Source: Bacteroidia bacterium (GTDB lineage: Bacteria; Bacteroidota; Bacteroidia; Bacteroidales; UBA932). From it: DNA of 35,792 bases. The notes beneath the pieces are model-generated. The model was not told the DNA's origin. It did not search any database and saw only the letters and a list, made by a program, of their open reading frames with translations. Location: contig JAGKTT010000033.1 in the NCBI GenBank assembly GCA_021153285.1, positions 1-35,792 on the forward strand. Direction: 5' to 3'. Positions 8,249 to 16,039 of this stretch are shown in pieces. The translations under genes were made by a program, and so were the position numbers. How positions within the stretch are numbered: position 1 is the first letter of the stretch; every line of letters begins with the position of its first letter.

Positions 8249-9349
8249 CTAATACCAGTTGACCTCGAACTCTCCTGAGAGAATACCGTATCCGTTCTCT
8301 GCAAGAGACTCCAGCTCATTTTCACCACCATAGATTTCTACAGGGGCGATAAACTGAACCATAGAAGCTATTTCCGAGGTGATGTATCCGCTGTAGGCGA
8401 TTCCACCAGTAAGAACGATAGCATCTACTTTACCACTGACTACTGTAGCCATTGAACCGATATACTTGGCTACCGATATGCAGAATGCCTTAAGGAAAGT
8501 GGCACATTCCTGATCTCCTGCTTCTGCCCGTGTCACGATTCCACGGAAATCATTCGTACCAAGATGAGCTACTGCTCCTCCCTTGCCCACAAGCATCTTC
8601 TTGATCTCAGCCTTAGAATATTTTCCGCTGAAACACATCTCGATGAGAGGGAATGCCGGTACAGATCCGGCACGTTCAGGGCTGAAAGGGCCATCTCCAC
8701 CCAAGGCATCATTCACGTCGATGACCAGTCCGTTTCTATGAAGTGAAACAGAAGAACCTCCTCCCATATGGGCTACGATCACAGTCACGTCCTTATTGGT
8801 CTTACCCACGCTGCGGGCATAACGGCGGACCATTGCACGGGAATTAAGCGTATGGAAAGCTGCACGACGCTCGAAGGCAGGATGTCCTGTAAGCTTAAGT
8901 TCAGGAAGCATCTCATCTGAGGTCGGTGCATCCGCAATATATGCCTTGCAGACAACTGATTCACCTTTTGACTGACGTGCCTTACTTATGTCTGAAGCCA
9001 TATCATCTGCTATCAGGGCACTGAGATTGCAGGCGTGAACGCCATCCTTGCCGGAAATCAAAGCCTCGCGCATCTTTGGAGTGACCTCATATACACCTGC
9101 CTTGATAGGAGTGATCAATCCACCTCGAGCCATAATCAGGTCTATCGAATCCAAAGCTACACCATTCTCCGTCAGGAAGGTTTCAATGGCCTCACGGCGC
9201 ATTGCGCCCTGATCCATAACGGATTCATACTTGGCGATCTCTTCCGCTGAATGAGTGAGGTTGGTCTCGAAAAGCTGCTGTCCATCTTCGTAAAAGCCGA
9301 TTTTAGTAGATGTAGAGCCCGGATTTATTATAAGTATTCTGCCTTTCAT
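8249..9349 (-). CDS. buk: Butyrate kinase
   Basis: The product of 366 residues matches the family size. It opens MKGRILIINPGSTSTKIGFYE, the phosphate-binding loop of the acetate/butyrate kinase (ASKHA) superfamily. Further butyrate-kinase features are MARGGLITPIKAGVYEV near residue 73, VIVAHMGGGSSVSLHRNG near 190 and IVLTGGIAYSG near 311. It makes butyrate and ATP from butyryl phosphate and ADP in the cytoplasm, the last step of the Ptb-Buk route. The gene starts 5 bases after the ptb stop codon, and the AraC-type gene follows. Branched-chain acyl phosphates are alternative substrates in this family, so isobutyrate or isovalerate formation is also possible. Confidence 0.93.
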   Translation of the reverse strand: MKGRILIINPGSTSTKIGFYEDGQQLFETNLTHSAEEIAKYESVMDQGAMRREAIETFLTENGVALDSIDLIMARGGLITPIKAGVYEVTPKMREALISGKDGVHACNLSALIADDMASDISKARQSKGESVVCKAYIADAPTSDEMLPELKLTGHPAFERRAAFHTLNSRAMVRRYARSVGKTNKDVTVIVAHMGGGSSVSLHRNGLVIDVNDALGGDGPFSPERAGSVPAFPLIEMCFSGKYSKAEIKKMLVGKGGAVAHLGTNDFRGIVTRAEAGDQECATFLKAFCISVAKYIGSMATVVSGKVDAIVLTGGIAYSGYITSEIASMVQFIAPVEIYGGENELESLAENGYGILSGEFEVNWY

Positions 9350-9354
9350 AGGAA

Positions 9355-10263
9355 CTATTTCACTGACATTGCCGCGATGGCGATTGAATTAAGCTTGGTA
9401 TCGATGCTGTCGGCACGGCTGGAAAGGACACAAGGAACCTTCGCACCTACGAGAATACCGGCCTGACGTACACCTGAAACGAGTTTCGAATTAGCCTTGT
9501 AGAAGACATTTCCAGACTCGATGTTAGGGAAAAGAAGACAGTCCGCATCTCCGGCAACAGGGCTTACTAGACCCTTGATTTCGACAGATTCCTGATCTAT
9601 AGCGACATCCAGTGCAAGAGGACCGTCTGCGATACATCCCTTGATCTGACCACGGTCAGCCATCTTGGCAAGCAATGCAGCATCGATTGTAGCCGGCTGG
9701 CTGGCAAGTACCTGTTCTGTTGCAGCGATAAGAGCCACCTTCGGGGTCTCCACTCCCACAGCCTTGGCTGTCTTGACCAGACATTCCATAATGATCTGCT
9801 TCTGCTTGATGTCAGGTGCAGGGATCACAGCCACATCACCTACAAACAGGAGCTTATGATATGACGGGATCTCCAAAGTGGTACAATGTGTCAAGGTTCC
9901 CTTCGGAGGAAGAAGACCGGTCTCTTTGTTGAGGATAGCTCTGAGGAACTTGTCTGTAGAACAGAGTCCCTTCATAAGGAAGTCTCCCTGACCTTCACGT
10001 ATCATCTGCACAGCCTGAGCAACTGCCTGAAGCTCATTGGGATTATGCACAATGGTGAATTTCTGCATATCCACTCCTTCCTCAGCGCAGGCCTTGGTGA
10101 TAAGGTTCTCATCACCTACAAGAATTACATCAGCCAGACCGAGATCTATTGCCTTGGAAGCTGCTGCGATTGTGTGGCTGTCAACTCCCCAGGCTGCGAC
10201 CATTCTCTTTCTGGCACCTCTGCTGCGGAGTTCTTCAAAAATCTGTTCGAATGTTGTAAGCAT
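9355..10263 (-). CDS. ptb: Phosphate butyryltransferase (PTA/PTB family)
   Basis: The 302-residue protein fits the single-domain phosphate acyltransferase family; Ptb proteins are about 300 residues. Visible motifs include GDFLMKGLCSTDKFLRAIL near residue 94, GTLTHCTTLEIPSYHKLLFVGD near residue 122 (characteristic of Ptb) and IESGNVFYKANSKLVSGVRQAG near residue 250. It converts butyryl-CoA and phosphate to butyryl phosphate and CoA, feeding the adjacent kinase. It lies between ackA (2-base gap) and buk (5-base gap). No separate phosphotransacetylase is in the window, so it may also supply acetyl phosphate to AckA, but this is inference. Confidence 0.9.
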   Translation of the reverse strand: MLTTFEQIFEELRSRGARKRMVAAWGVDSHTIAAASKAIDLGLADVILVGDENLITKACAEEGVDMQKFTIVHNPNELQAVAQAVQMIREGQGDFLMKGLCSTDKFLRAILNKETGLLPPKGTLTHCTTLEIPSYHKLLFVGDVAVIPAPDIKQKQIIMECLVKTAKAVGVETPKVALIAATEQVLASQPATIDAALLAKMADRGQIKGCIADGPLALDVAIDQESVEIKGLVSPVAGDADCLLFPNIESGNVFYKANSKLVSGVRQAGILVGAKVPCVLSSRADSIDTKLNSIAIAAMSVK

Positions 10264-10265
10264 AA

Positions 10266-11477
10266 TTATTCCTCGTTCTGAACGATATTCATTGTATCAC
10301 GTGCAATCATCAGCTCCTCATTGGTAGTGATGAGGGCGACCTTCACCTTTGAATCCGGTGCCGAAATGATTGTATCCACTCCTCTTACGACATTGGCATC
10401 ATAATCAAATGTAAGTCCGAGGTAAGAAAGATTCTCGCATACTCTGCGGCGCAGACGGCTGTTGTTTTCTCCGATACCGCCGGTGAACACGATGAGATCC
10501 ACACCATTCATCGCTGCAGTATATGCTCCGATGTACTTGATGATCTCATATGTAAGTTTCTTGAGTGTAAGCTTCGCCTTCGGTGCGCCCTCGTTTGCTG
10601 CATCGTCAAGGTCACGAGCATCTGAAGAAATGCAGGAGAGTCCGAGGAATCCGCTCTTCTTGTTAAGGATATTGCTGATTTCTGCCGGTGAAAGTCCTTC
10701 CTTCTCCTGAATATATGTAACAATCTCAGGGTCAATGCTTCCGCATCGTGTTCCCATTGTCAGACCTTCAAGTGGAGTGAAGCCCATAGACGTATCGATG
10801 GATTTACCGTTCATAACAGCTGCGATAGAGCTTCCGTTTCCAAGGTGACAGGTGATGATCTTCGAGTTCTCGATGTCAAGACCGGCGAACTTTGCACCCT
10901 TGGCAGACACATATCTGTGGCTTGTTCCGTGGAAACCATAACGACGGATACCGTATTTCTCGTAATACTCATATGGAAGAGCATACATATAAGCATATGA
11001 AGGCATTGTCTGATGGAATGCAGTGTCGAACACTCCCACCTGAGGAACTGTAGGCAGAACTTCTGTAACCGCCTTTATACCAAGCAGATTGGCAGGGTTA
11101 TGAAGAGGTGCGAACACAGAACATTTCTCAAGCTGAGCCACCACCTTGTCTGTAATGAGCTGGCTGCATACGAACTCCTCAGCGCCGTGAACCACGCGAT
11201 GACCCACAGCCTCGATATCTTCAAGAGTAGAAAGAACTCCATATTCCTTGTCAAGGAGAGCATCCATAACGGCTCTGATACCTACAGTATGGTCTTCGAT
11301 AGGCATTTCCTTAACAAGTTTTTCCTTTCCGGTAGCCTGATGTTTCAGACAGCCTGTTTCCATTCCGATCCTCTCGACAATACCTTTGGCAAGGAGATCA
11401 TAAACCTCTTCGTTCTTCATATCAAGGAGCTGATACTTGAGCGATGAGCTTCCGCAATTGAGTACTAAAATGATCAT
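10266..11477 (-). CDS. ackA: Acetate kinase
   Basis: The ATG at 11477 gives a 403-residue protein, the normal size; the longer frame up to 11636 runs through the promoter region and is rejected. Hallmarks are MIILVLNCGSSSLKYQ at the start, GHRVVHGAEEF near residue 86, YGFHGTSHRYVS near 177, GNGSSIAAVMNGKSIDTSMG near 208, GTRCGSIDPEI near 238 and the C-terminal FTGGIGENNSRLRRR. AckA makes acetate and ATP from acetyl phosphate. It is the first gene of the ackA-ptb-buk-AraC group, transcribed from a promoter interlocked with that of comEC. Confidence 0.96.
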   Translation of the reverse strand: MIILVLNCGSSSLKYQLLDMKNEEVYDLLAKGIVERIGMETGCLKHQATGKEKLVKEMPIEDHTVGIRAVMDALLDKEYGVLSTLEDIEAVGHRVVHGAEEFVCSQLITDKVVAQLEKCSVFAPLHNPANLLGIKAVTEVLPTVPQVGVFDTAFHQTMPSYAYMYALPYEYYEKYGIRRYGFHGTSHRYVSAKGAKFAGLDIENSKIITCHLGNGSSIAAVMNGKSIDTSMGFTPLEGLTMGTRCGSIDPEIVTYIQEKEGLSPAEISNILNKKSGFLGLSCISSDARDLDDAANEGAPKAKLTLKKLTYEIIKYIGAYTAAMNGVDLIVFTGGIGENNSRLRRRVCENLSYLGLTFDYDANVVRGVDTIISAPDSKVKVALITTNEELMIARDTMNIVQNEE

Positions 11478-11542
11478 TTCTATTGTAGTTTTAATTATTT
11501 TTCGTTCTTCCTTCTGAATTTCTATAGAAATTACAGCATATC

Positions 11543-11575
11543 TTTGCAAAGTTATAAAAATTATCGCTACTTTCG
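11543..11575 (+). promoter_or_regulatory. comEC promoter (TTTG-N21-TACTTTCG), interlocked with the ackA promoter
   Basis: On the plus strand TTTG (11543-11546) is followed after 21 bases by TACTTTCG (11568-11575), a 7-of-8 match to TAnnTTTG. Transcription would begin near 11582, only about 11 bases before the comEC ATG. A second plus-strand -7-like site, TATCTTTG at 11539-11546, is also present but lacks a clear -33 box. Confidence 0.5.
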
Positions 11576-11579
11576 CAAA
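11547..11579 (-). promoter_or_regulatory. ackA operon promoter (TTTG-N21-TAACTTTG)
   Basis: On the minus strand TAACTTTG (11554-11547) is an exact -7 match and TTTG (11579-11576) a -33 match, separated by 21 bases. The predicted start near 11540 leaves a leader of about 60 bases before the ackA ATG. Both boxes coincide with those of the opposing comEC promoter. Confidence 0.65.
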
Positions 11580-11592
11580 AAACAGGAACGAA

Positions 11593-12708
11593 ATGAAAGT
11601 GGAGAGAGAAACAGCAGGGTTTGCGTTACCTTTCACAGCCGGAGTTCTTCTGGCAGTTTATTCGGGATATTGCATAAGGCAGTCCCTGTCCCCCTTACCT
11701 GCAATTGCATTCATCGCAGCCGCATTGTCATTGGCCCTGCTTATGCATCCTGCCCGAAGAAGATATGATGTTCATTTGCAGTGGGCATCGGTCGGTCTTG
11801 CGGCATTGTCAGCCGGGATGGTCTGCGGATTTACATCTATACATATTTCAGCGGCTTCCGTGGTCTCAGATTTCGGCTTATGGGCACAAGGATGGGGCAG
11901 CAGGATGCAGGAGGCCATTGACCGGATACCATTTGCTGACAGCCGCTGCAATGCTGTAGCCAAGGCCCTTGTGACCGGCGAAAGGAGCAACATACCGAGG
12001 GAGATTTTCCTTGCCTTCAGGGAAAGCGGAGCGTCTCATATCCTTGCATTGTCCGGACTGCATCTGGGGATAATATACGCCATCATAAACCGCTCATTGT
12101 CAGTGACCGGCAATTACCGGATCTTCTGGATTCCCAGATCGGTGGCCATAATGCTGATGTGCGGATTCTACACTATTGCGACAGGGGCAGGACCATCGAT
12201 CGTCAGGGCATTCCTTTTTATCGTACTTGCTGAAATCGGAAGGCTGACTCACCGGCATCGCAGCACAGGACAATTGCTGCTTACTGCACTGATCATTCAG
12301 CTGACTATATCGCCATTGTCCGTAAAGTCCGTAGGCTTCCAGCTATCATATGCGGCAATGGCAGGCATTGCATTCATATTTCCCCGGCTGAAAGGTTTAT
12401 GGCCGGGAAGCGTCTTTGATGATGGGATTATGACAAGATGCACCAGGTGGATATGGGAGGTCTGCTCTATGTCCATCTCCTGCCAGTTAGCCACCGGAGC
12501 ACTCGCCTGGCTGTATTTCAGAACATTACCAAAACATTTCCTACTGACAAACCTTCTGGCTATCCCGTTGACAGGACTCATCATACCGGCCATAATGATA
12601 ACATTGATCCTGAATGAAATGGGAATCTGCCCTGTGTTTGTATTGCAGACGGCCGAATGGATGATCTCGACACTGATCCGTGTGCTGGAGATTATAGCCA
12701 CGATGTGA
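11593..12708 (+). CDS. comEC: Compact ComEC/Rec2-type competence channel protein
   Basis: The 371-residue, very hydrophobic protein contains the central Competence domain of ComEC, with the signature ASHILALSGLHLGIIYAII near residue 147 and FQLSYAAMAGIAFIFP near residue 251. ComEC forms the inner-membrane channel for single-stranded DNA in transformation. Full Bacteroidota versions are much longer; here the N-terminal OB-fold (DUF4131) region appears reduced or absent, and no C-terminal metallo-beta-lactamase domain follows before the stop. It may be a natural short form or an eroded gene. It is alone on its strand and converges on apbE. Competence function is therefore uncertain. Confidence 0.78.
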   Translation: MKVERETAGFALPFTAGVLLAVYSGYCIRQSLSPLPAIAFIAAALSLALLMHPARRRYDVHLQWASVGLAALSAGMVCGFTSIHISAASVVSDFGLWAQGWGSRMQEAIDRIPFADSRCNAVAKALVTGERSNIPREIFLAFRESGASHILALSGLHLGIIYAIINRSLSVTGNYRIFWIPRSVAIMLMCGFYTIATGAGPSIVRAFLFIVLAEIGRLTHRHRSTGQLLLTALIIQLTISPLSVKSVGFQLSYAAMAGIAFIFPRLKGLWPGSVFDDGIMTRCTRWIWEVCSMSISCQLATGALAWLYFRTLPKHFLLTNLLAIPLTGLIIPAIMITLILNEMGICPVFVLQTAEWMISTLIRVLEIIATM

Positions 12709-12762
12709 CCAGGACCACAAACACGTAACAGAACACCTTGTCAATCAGGAGATTAACAGAAA

Positions 12763-13815
12763 TCAGTCTATCGACTCCTCGAGGGTGAAGCCGGAAGATG
12801 TCCAGGTGCGGAAGACCCCGTTATCGTCATAGATGAGGCAGCCTTCAAGGTCGGGACGGGATTCCAGAAATTCGCGGGAAGCATCCAGACCGATAACCAT
12901 ACAATAAGTGGCATAAGCATCAGCGAGAGTAGCATCAGGAGCTACTATTGTGGCACTGAGAAGAGTGTGTTCTACAGGATAACCGGTACGGGGATCTACC
13001 GTGTGGGCATATTTCTTTCCGTCACGTATGTAGAATTTGCGATAGTTGCCGGATGTAACGATGCCGTGAGGGCCTTCGGGAGCACGGAATATGCCCTGAA
13101 TCTGAGCTCCGGGCTGGTTGTTTCCGTCTGCAGGACGGTCGATACCGAGCGTCCAAGGCTGACCGGAAGGATTAACACCGTCACAGAAAATTTCACCGAT
13201 ATCCACCAGCATATCCTTGACTCCCAATGAATAAAGATAACGGGCCACTACATCGCAGCTGTATCCCTGGGCTATAGCATTGTAATTCAGCTTCGGAAGC
13301 ACGCCCGGCTCCGTCAAAAGATCCGACGGGTTCAAGGTTCCCTGATCCGAGACAGGCATCTCCCTTTTCAACCTGTTCATTCCGCACGACTGCATCACCT
13401 TGGCAACTTGTTCCGATGAAGGCAGAGAATCATTGGCAAAGCCAAATCCCCAGATATCGAATAATGGCGCCGAGGCGACATCCACTGCCCCGGTTGTCTG
13501 ACAGAAGATATCGTACGCTTCTGAATAAATTTCCACGAACATCGGATCAGGCGCAATGGTCTCTCCTGCATTGAAGCGGCTCAGAAGGGATTTCTTATTG
13601 TATCCGGACAGAGAATTATCAATGTTATGCAAAATTGAATCAATGGAATCCTTCACGTGCTCAGGACTGCACTGCAATCCTTCAGTATTGAACTTTACTG
13701 CATATGTCCCGCCTTGGGCAAAACCTGTTATGGTTATATATGAACTGCGCTGCGAACAGGAAAGGGCAGCCGCAACTGTAAAAAAACACAAAAATATTCT
13801 GATAATCCTTATCAT
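12763..13815 (-). CDS. apbE: FAD:protein FMN transferase (ApbE), lipoprotein
   Basis: The 350-residue protein opens with a lipoprotein signal (MIRIIRIFLCFFTVAAALSC, cysteine at residue 20). ApbE motifs are visible: FAQGGTYAVKF near residue 32, ASAPLFDIWGFGF near 113, GEIFCDGVNPSGQPWTLGID near 211 and the metal-binding DATLADAYATYCMVIG near 299. ApbE attaches FMN covalently to threonine of periplasmic-side flavoproteins such as NqrB/NqrC and RnfG/RnfD, using FAD and magnesium. No such target is encoded in this window. The gene is single and convergent with comEC. Confidence 0.94.
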   Translation of the reverse strand: MIRIIRIFLCFFTVAAALSCSQRSSYITITGFAQGGTYAVKFNTEGLQCSPEHVKDSIDSILHNIDNSLSGYNKKSLLSRFNAGETIAPDPMFVEIYSEAYDIFCQTTGAVDVASAPLFDIWGFGFANDSLPSSEQVAKVMQSCGMNRLKREMPVSDQGTLNPSDLLTEPGVLPKLNYNAIAQGYSCDVVARYLYSLGVKDMLVDIGEIFCDGVNPSGQPWTLGIDRPADGNNQPGAQIQGIFRAPEGPHGIVTSGNYRKFYIRDGKKYAHTVDPRTGYPVEHTLLSATIVAPDATLADAYATYCMVIGLDASREFLESRPDLEGCLIYDDNGVFRTWTSSGFTLEESID

Positions 13816-13842
13816 ATTGACCTCTTAGGCAAAGTATTTGCA

Positions 13843-13850
13843 CAAAGGTA
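13843..13850 (-). promoter_or_regulatory. -7 element of the apbE promoter
   Basis: The minus-strand sequence TACCTTTG is an exact TAnnTTTG match, 27 bases before the apbE ATG at 13815. No clear -33 element was found. The plus-strand FISUMP gene begins 65 bases away; only a 7-of-8 -7-like site (CATATTTG, 13874-13881) was found for it. Confidence 0.5.
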
Positions 13851-13914
13851 GCGGTTTTTCAAATTAAAATGACCATATTTGCAGGATTGTAATTAAAAAA
13901 TCATAACAGAGAAG

Positions 13915-14970
13915 ATGAGTCTTAGAAAACTATACCCCGTGATTCTGGCTGCAGCCCTGATGGTTTCAGCAATCAGTTGTAAAAAGGACAAGGAGACAGA
14001 GTCATTGCCATCATTGAACGGAATGCTGACCTTCAATCTTCCGGAATTCGTCAAACCTAATGAGGTAGTGATATTGACTCCGAAGAACCTAAGTCATCCG
14101 GATGGAGAAATTATCGGATATTATTGGAAAGTGACACCAGGCAATACGCCGGCAGATACCTCAAGATACGAGACCGGTCTTGACAAATATGGCAAGGAAT
14201 CGGATGGATCGTTCGAATGCAAATTCTCAGATACATTGAGAACATATACAATAAACTGCACTGCGTTTGCCAAAGGATATAACAGTTCTTATGCATCTTC
14301 AGTCGCAACTGTCGTAGAAGGCGGTCTTGACGGCTCGATAACAGGCACAGGCATACTCTCAGAAGACAGCAGAATCTCTGTAGACGGAATCGATTATTAC
14401 TACACAAACATCAACGGTCTGGACTGGTTCAGAAGAAATCTCGCCAATCCTTCATACGGAGCTTCTTACTCCAATGCAGAAGCTATGCTTGACGTCTTCG
14501 GCAATTTCTACAGCTATGAGGAAGCTATGAAGGCTTGCCCGGAGGGATGGAGACTTCCGACCGATGCAGAGTGGACAGCAATGGCCAATGCCATCAACCC
14601 TGAGGCCAATGCCGTAGAAGGTGAACCAATCAAGGGCATATGTGCCGACTTGATGGCAGACATCAGATTCAACGGAACTGAAATGTGGGAATACTGGCCG
14701 TCTGTAGGTGAAATAACTAACTCCAGCAGACTTGCAGCCATTCCTGCCGGATATGCCAATCTCGGAGAAAAGACCGAAGATGGAAAATATCCTACAGCAT
14801 CATTCTTCGGAGTATATGAATATGCCGCATTCTGGACAGCAGATAAAGTCGAAGACAATGACAAGATGGCGTACTACCGTTATATCATCGGCGACCAGCC
14901 GGATCTGCAGATCAGCAAAGGAGACATCAACACTTTCGGCGCCAATGTTAGATGCGTCCGTGAAAATTAA
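13915..14970 (+). CDS. FISUMP-domain surface lipoprotein
   Basis: The 351-residue protein has a lipoprotein signal peptide ending LMVSAISC (cysteine 22). Residues about 35-140 look like an Ig/PKD-type domain (VVILTPKNLSHPDG, then FSDTLRTYTINCTAFAKGYN). The C-terminal half is a FISUMP domain (Fibrobacter succinogenes major paralogous domain): INGLDWFRRNLA, CPEGWRLPTDAEWTAM, AAFWTAD and the terminal NVRCVREN. The domain is common on Bacteroidota cell surfaces; its biochemical role is unknown, though a relation to sulfatase-modifying-enzyme-like folds is often proposed. The lemA gene follows 16 bases later on the same strand. Confidence 0.83.
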   Translation: MSLRKLYPVILAAALMVSAISCKKDKETESLPSLNGMLTFNLPEFVKPNEVVILTPKNLSHPDGEIIGYYWKVTPGNTPADTSRYETGLDKYGKESDGSFECKFSDTLRTYTINCTAFAKGYNSSYASSVATVVEGGLDGSITGTGILSEDSRISVDGIDYYYTNINGLDWFRRNLANPSYGASYSNAEAMLDVFGNFYSYEEAMKACPEGWRLPTDAEWTAMANAINPEANAVEGEPIKGICADLMADIRFNGTEMWEYWPSVGEITNSSRLAAIPAGYANLGEKTEDGKYPTASFFGVYEYAAFWTADKVEDNDKMAYYRYIIGDQPDLQISKGDINTFGANVRCVREN

Positions 14971-14986
14971 TAAAGACTGACTGATT

Positions 14987-15577
14987 ATGAAGAAAGGACT
15001 TATAACCCTCATCGTCGTAGGAGTAGTACTCCTTAGCGGTTTCATCTGGATAAAGAATGCCTATAACAATATGGTAGTCTCTGATGAAAATGTACAGGCT
15101 GCCTGGGCTCAGGTAGAGAATGTATATCAGCGCAGAGCAGACCTTATCCCTAATCTTGTATCTACAGTAAAGGGATATGCTGCACACGAGTCAGAGACAC
15201 TTGAAAGCGTAGTTTCCGCACGTGCCAAGGCCACTCAGGTTACCGTAGATCCGACTGACATCACCCCTGAGGCAATTTCTCAGTTCAATGCTGCCCAGGG
15301 CGAGCTCTCAACAGCTCTCGGAAGGCTTCTCCTCATTCAGGAGAATTATCCTGACCTCAAGGCAAATCAGAACTTCCTCGAGCTTCAGGCGCAGCTGGAA
15401 GGCACTGAGAACCGCATAGCTACAGAACGAATGAAGTTCAATGAAGCAGCAAAGGCATTCAATACCGGCATCAGAAAATTCCCGGACAATATAATTGCTT
15501 CAATGTTCGGATTCGAGAAAAAAGCATATTTCGAAGCTCAGGCCGGAACAGAAACAGCACCAAAGGTTGAGTTCTAA
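14987..15577 (+). CDS. lemA: LemA family protein
   Basis: The 196-residue protein starts with a transmembrane helix (about residues 5-23, LITLIVVGVVLLSGFIWI) and continues with the LemA helical bundle: NNMVVSDENVQAAWAQVENV, YQRRADLIPNLVSTVKGYA, NFLELQAQLEGTENRIATER and FNTGIRKFPDNI. Length is typical. LemA proteins are inner-membrane anchored and of unclear function; they are commonly encoded beside TPM-domain (YgcG-like) proteins, as here, which suggests an envelope-maintenance partnership. Confidence 0.94.
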   Translation: MKKGLITLIVVGVVLLSGFIWIKNAYNNMVVSDENVQAAWAQVENVYQRRADLIPNLVSTVKGYAAHESETLESVVSARAKATQVTVDPTDITPEAISQFNAAQGELSTALGRLLLIQENYPDLKANQNFLELQAQLEGTENRIATERMKFNEAAKAFNTGIRKFPDNIIASMFGFEKKAYFEAQAGTETAPKVEF

Positions 15578-15589
15578 AAATCACAATAA

Positions 15590-16027
15590 ATGAGACCGGA
15601 AGATTTCCTGACCGCGGACCAGCAGAAAACTGTTGTGGACGCGGTCAGATCTGCAGAAAAAGGGACCTCAGGCGAGATCCGCATACATATTGAAAGCGAA
15701 TGCGACACTGACCCTATAAAAAGGGCGGAAGAGATATTCGGCAAACTGGGGATGCATCGGACAGTGTTGAGGAACGGTGTCCTGATCTATGTAGCGTGCA
15801 ACACAAAGGTATTCGCCATTATCGGAGACAAGGGCATCAATGAAGTCGTTCCGGAGGATTTCTGGGAAGACGTCATCAGGATTATGTCCGTGCGTTTCCG
15901 AGAGGGTCTGTTTACAGAAGGCTTGTCGGAAGCAGTCGCTGCATCCGGCGAAAAGCTCAAGGCATTCTTCCCATACAACAGCGATGACATAAATGAACAG
16001 CCGGATGAAATCTCATTCGGCAAATAA
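15590..16027 (+). CDS. TPM domain protein without signal peptide
   Basis: The 145-residue protein is almost entirely a TPM (Psb32/YgcG-type) domain: FLTADQQKTVVDAVRSAEKG, SGEIRIHIES, RNGVLIYVACNTKVFAIIGDKGI and FREGLFTEGLSEAV. No signal peptide or membrane helix is visible, so the domain is probably cytoplasmic, unlike the next gene's product. TPM domains in plants act in photosystem II repair and have been linked to phosphatase activity; bacterial roles are unclear. It is the third gene of the FISUMP-lemA-TPM-TPM run. Confidence 0.87.
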   Translation: MRPEDFLTADQQKTVVDAVRSAEKGTSGEIRIHIESECDTDPIKRAEEIFGKLGMHRTVLRNGVLIYVACNTKVFAIIGDKGINEVVPEDFWEDVIRIMSVRFREGLFTEGLSEAVAASGEKLKAFFPYNSDDINEQPDEISFGK

Positions 16028-16039
16028 GCTGTCAATACT

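Noticed and set aside
11478..11636. N-terminal extension of acetate kinase
   Set aside because: The extension crosses the divergent promoter region and comEC's start and has no conserved residues; MIILVLNCGSSSLK at 11477 is the canonical beginning.
12709..12762. Possible terminator between comEC and apbE
   Set aside because: No hairpin with a T-run could be found in these 54 bases.
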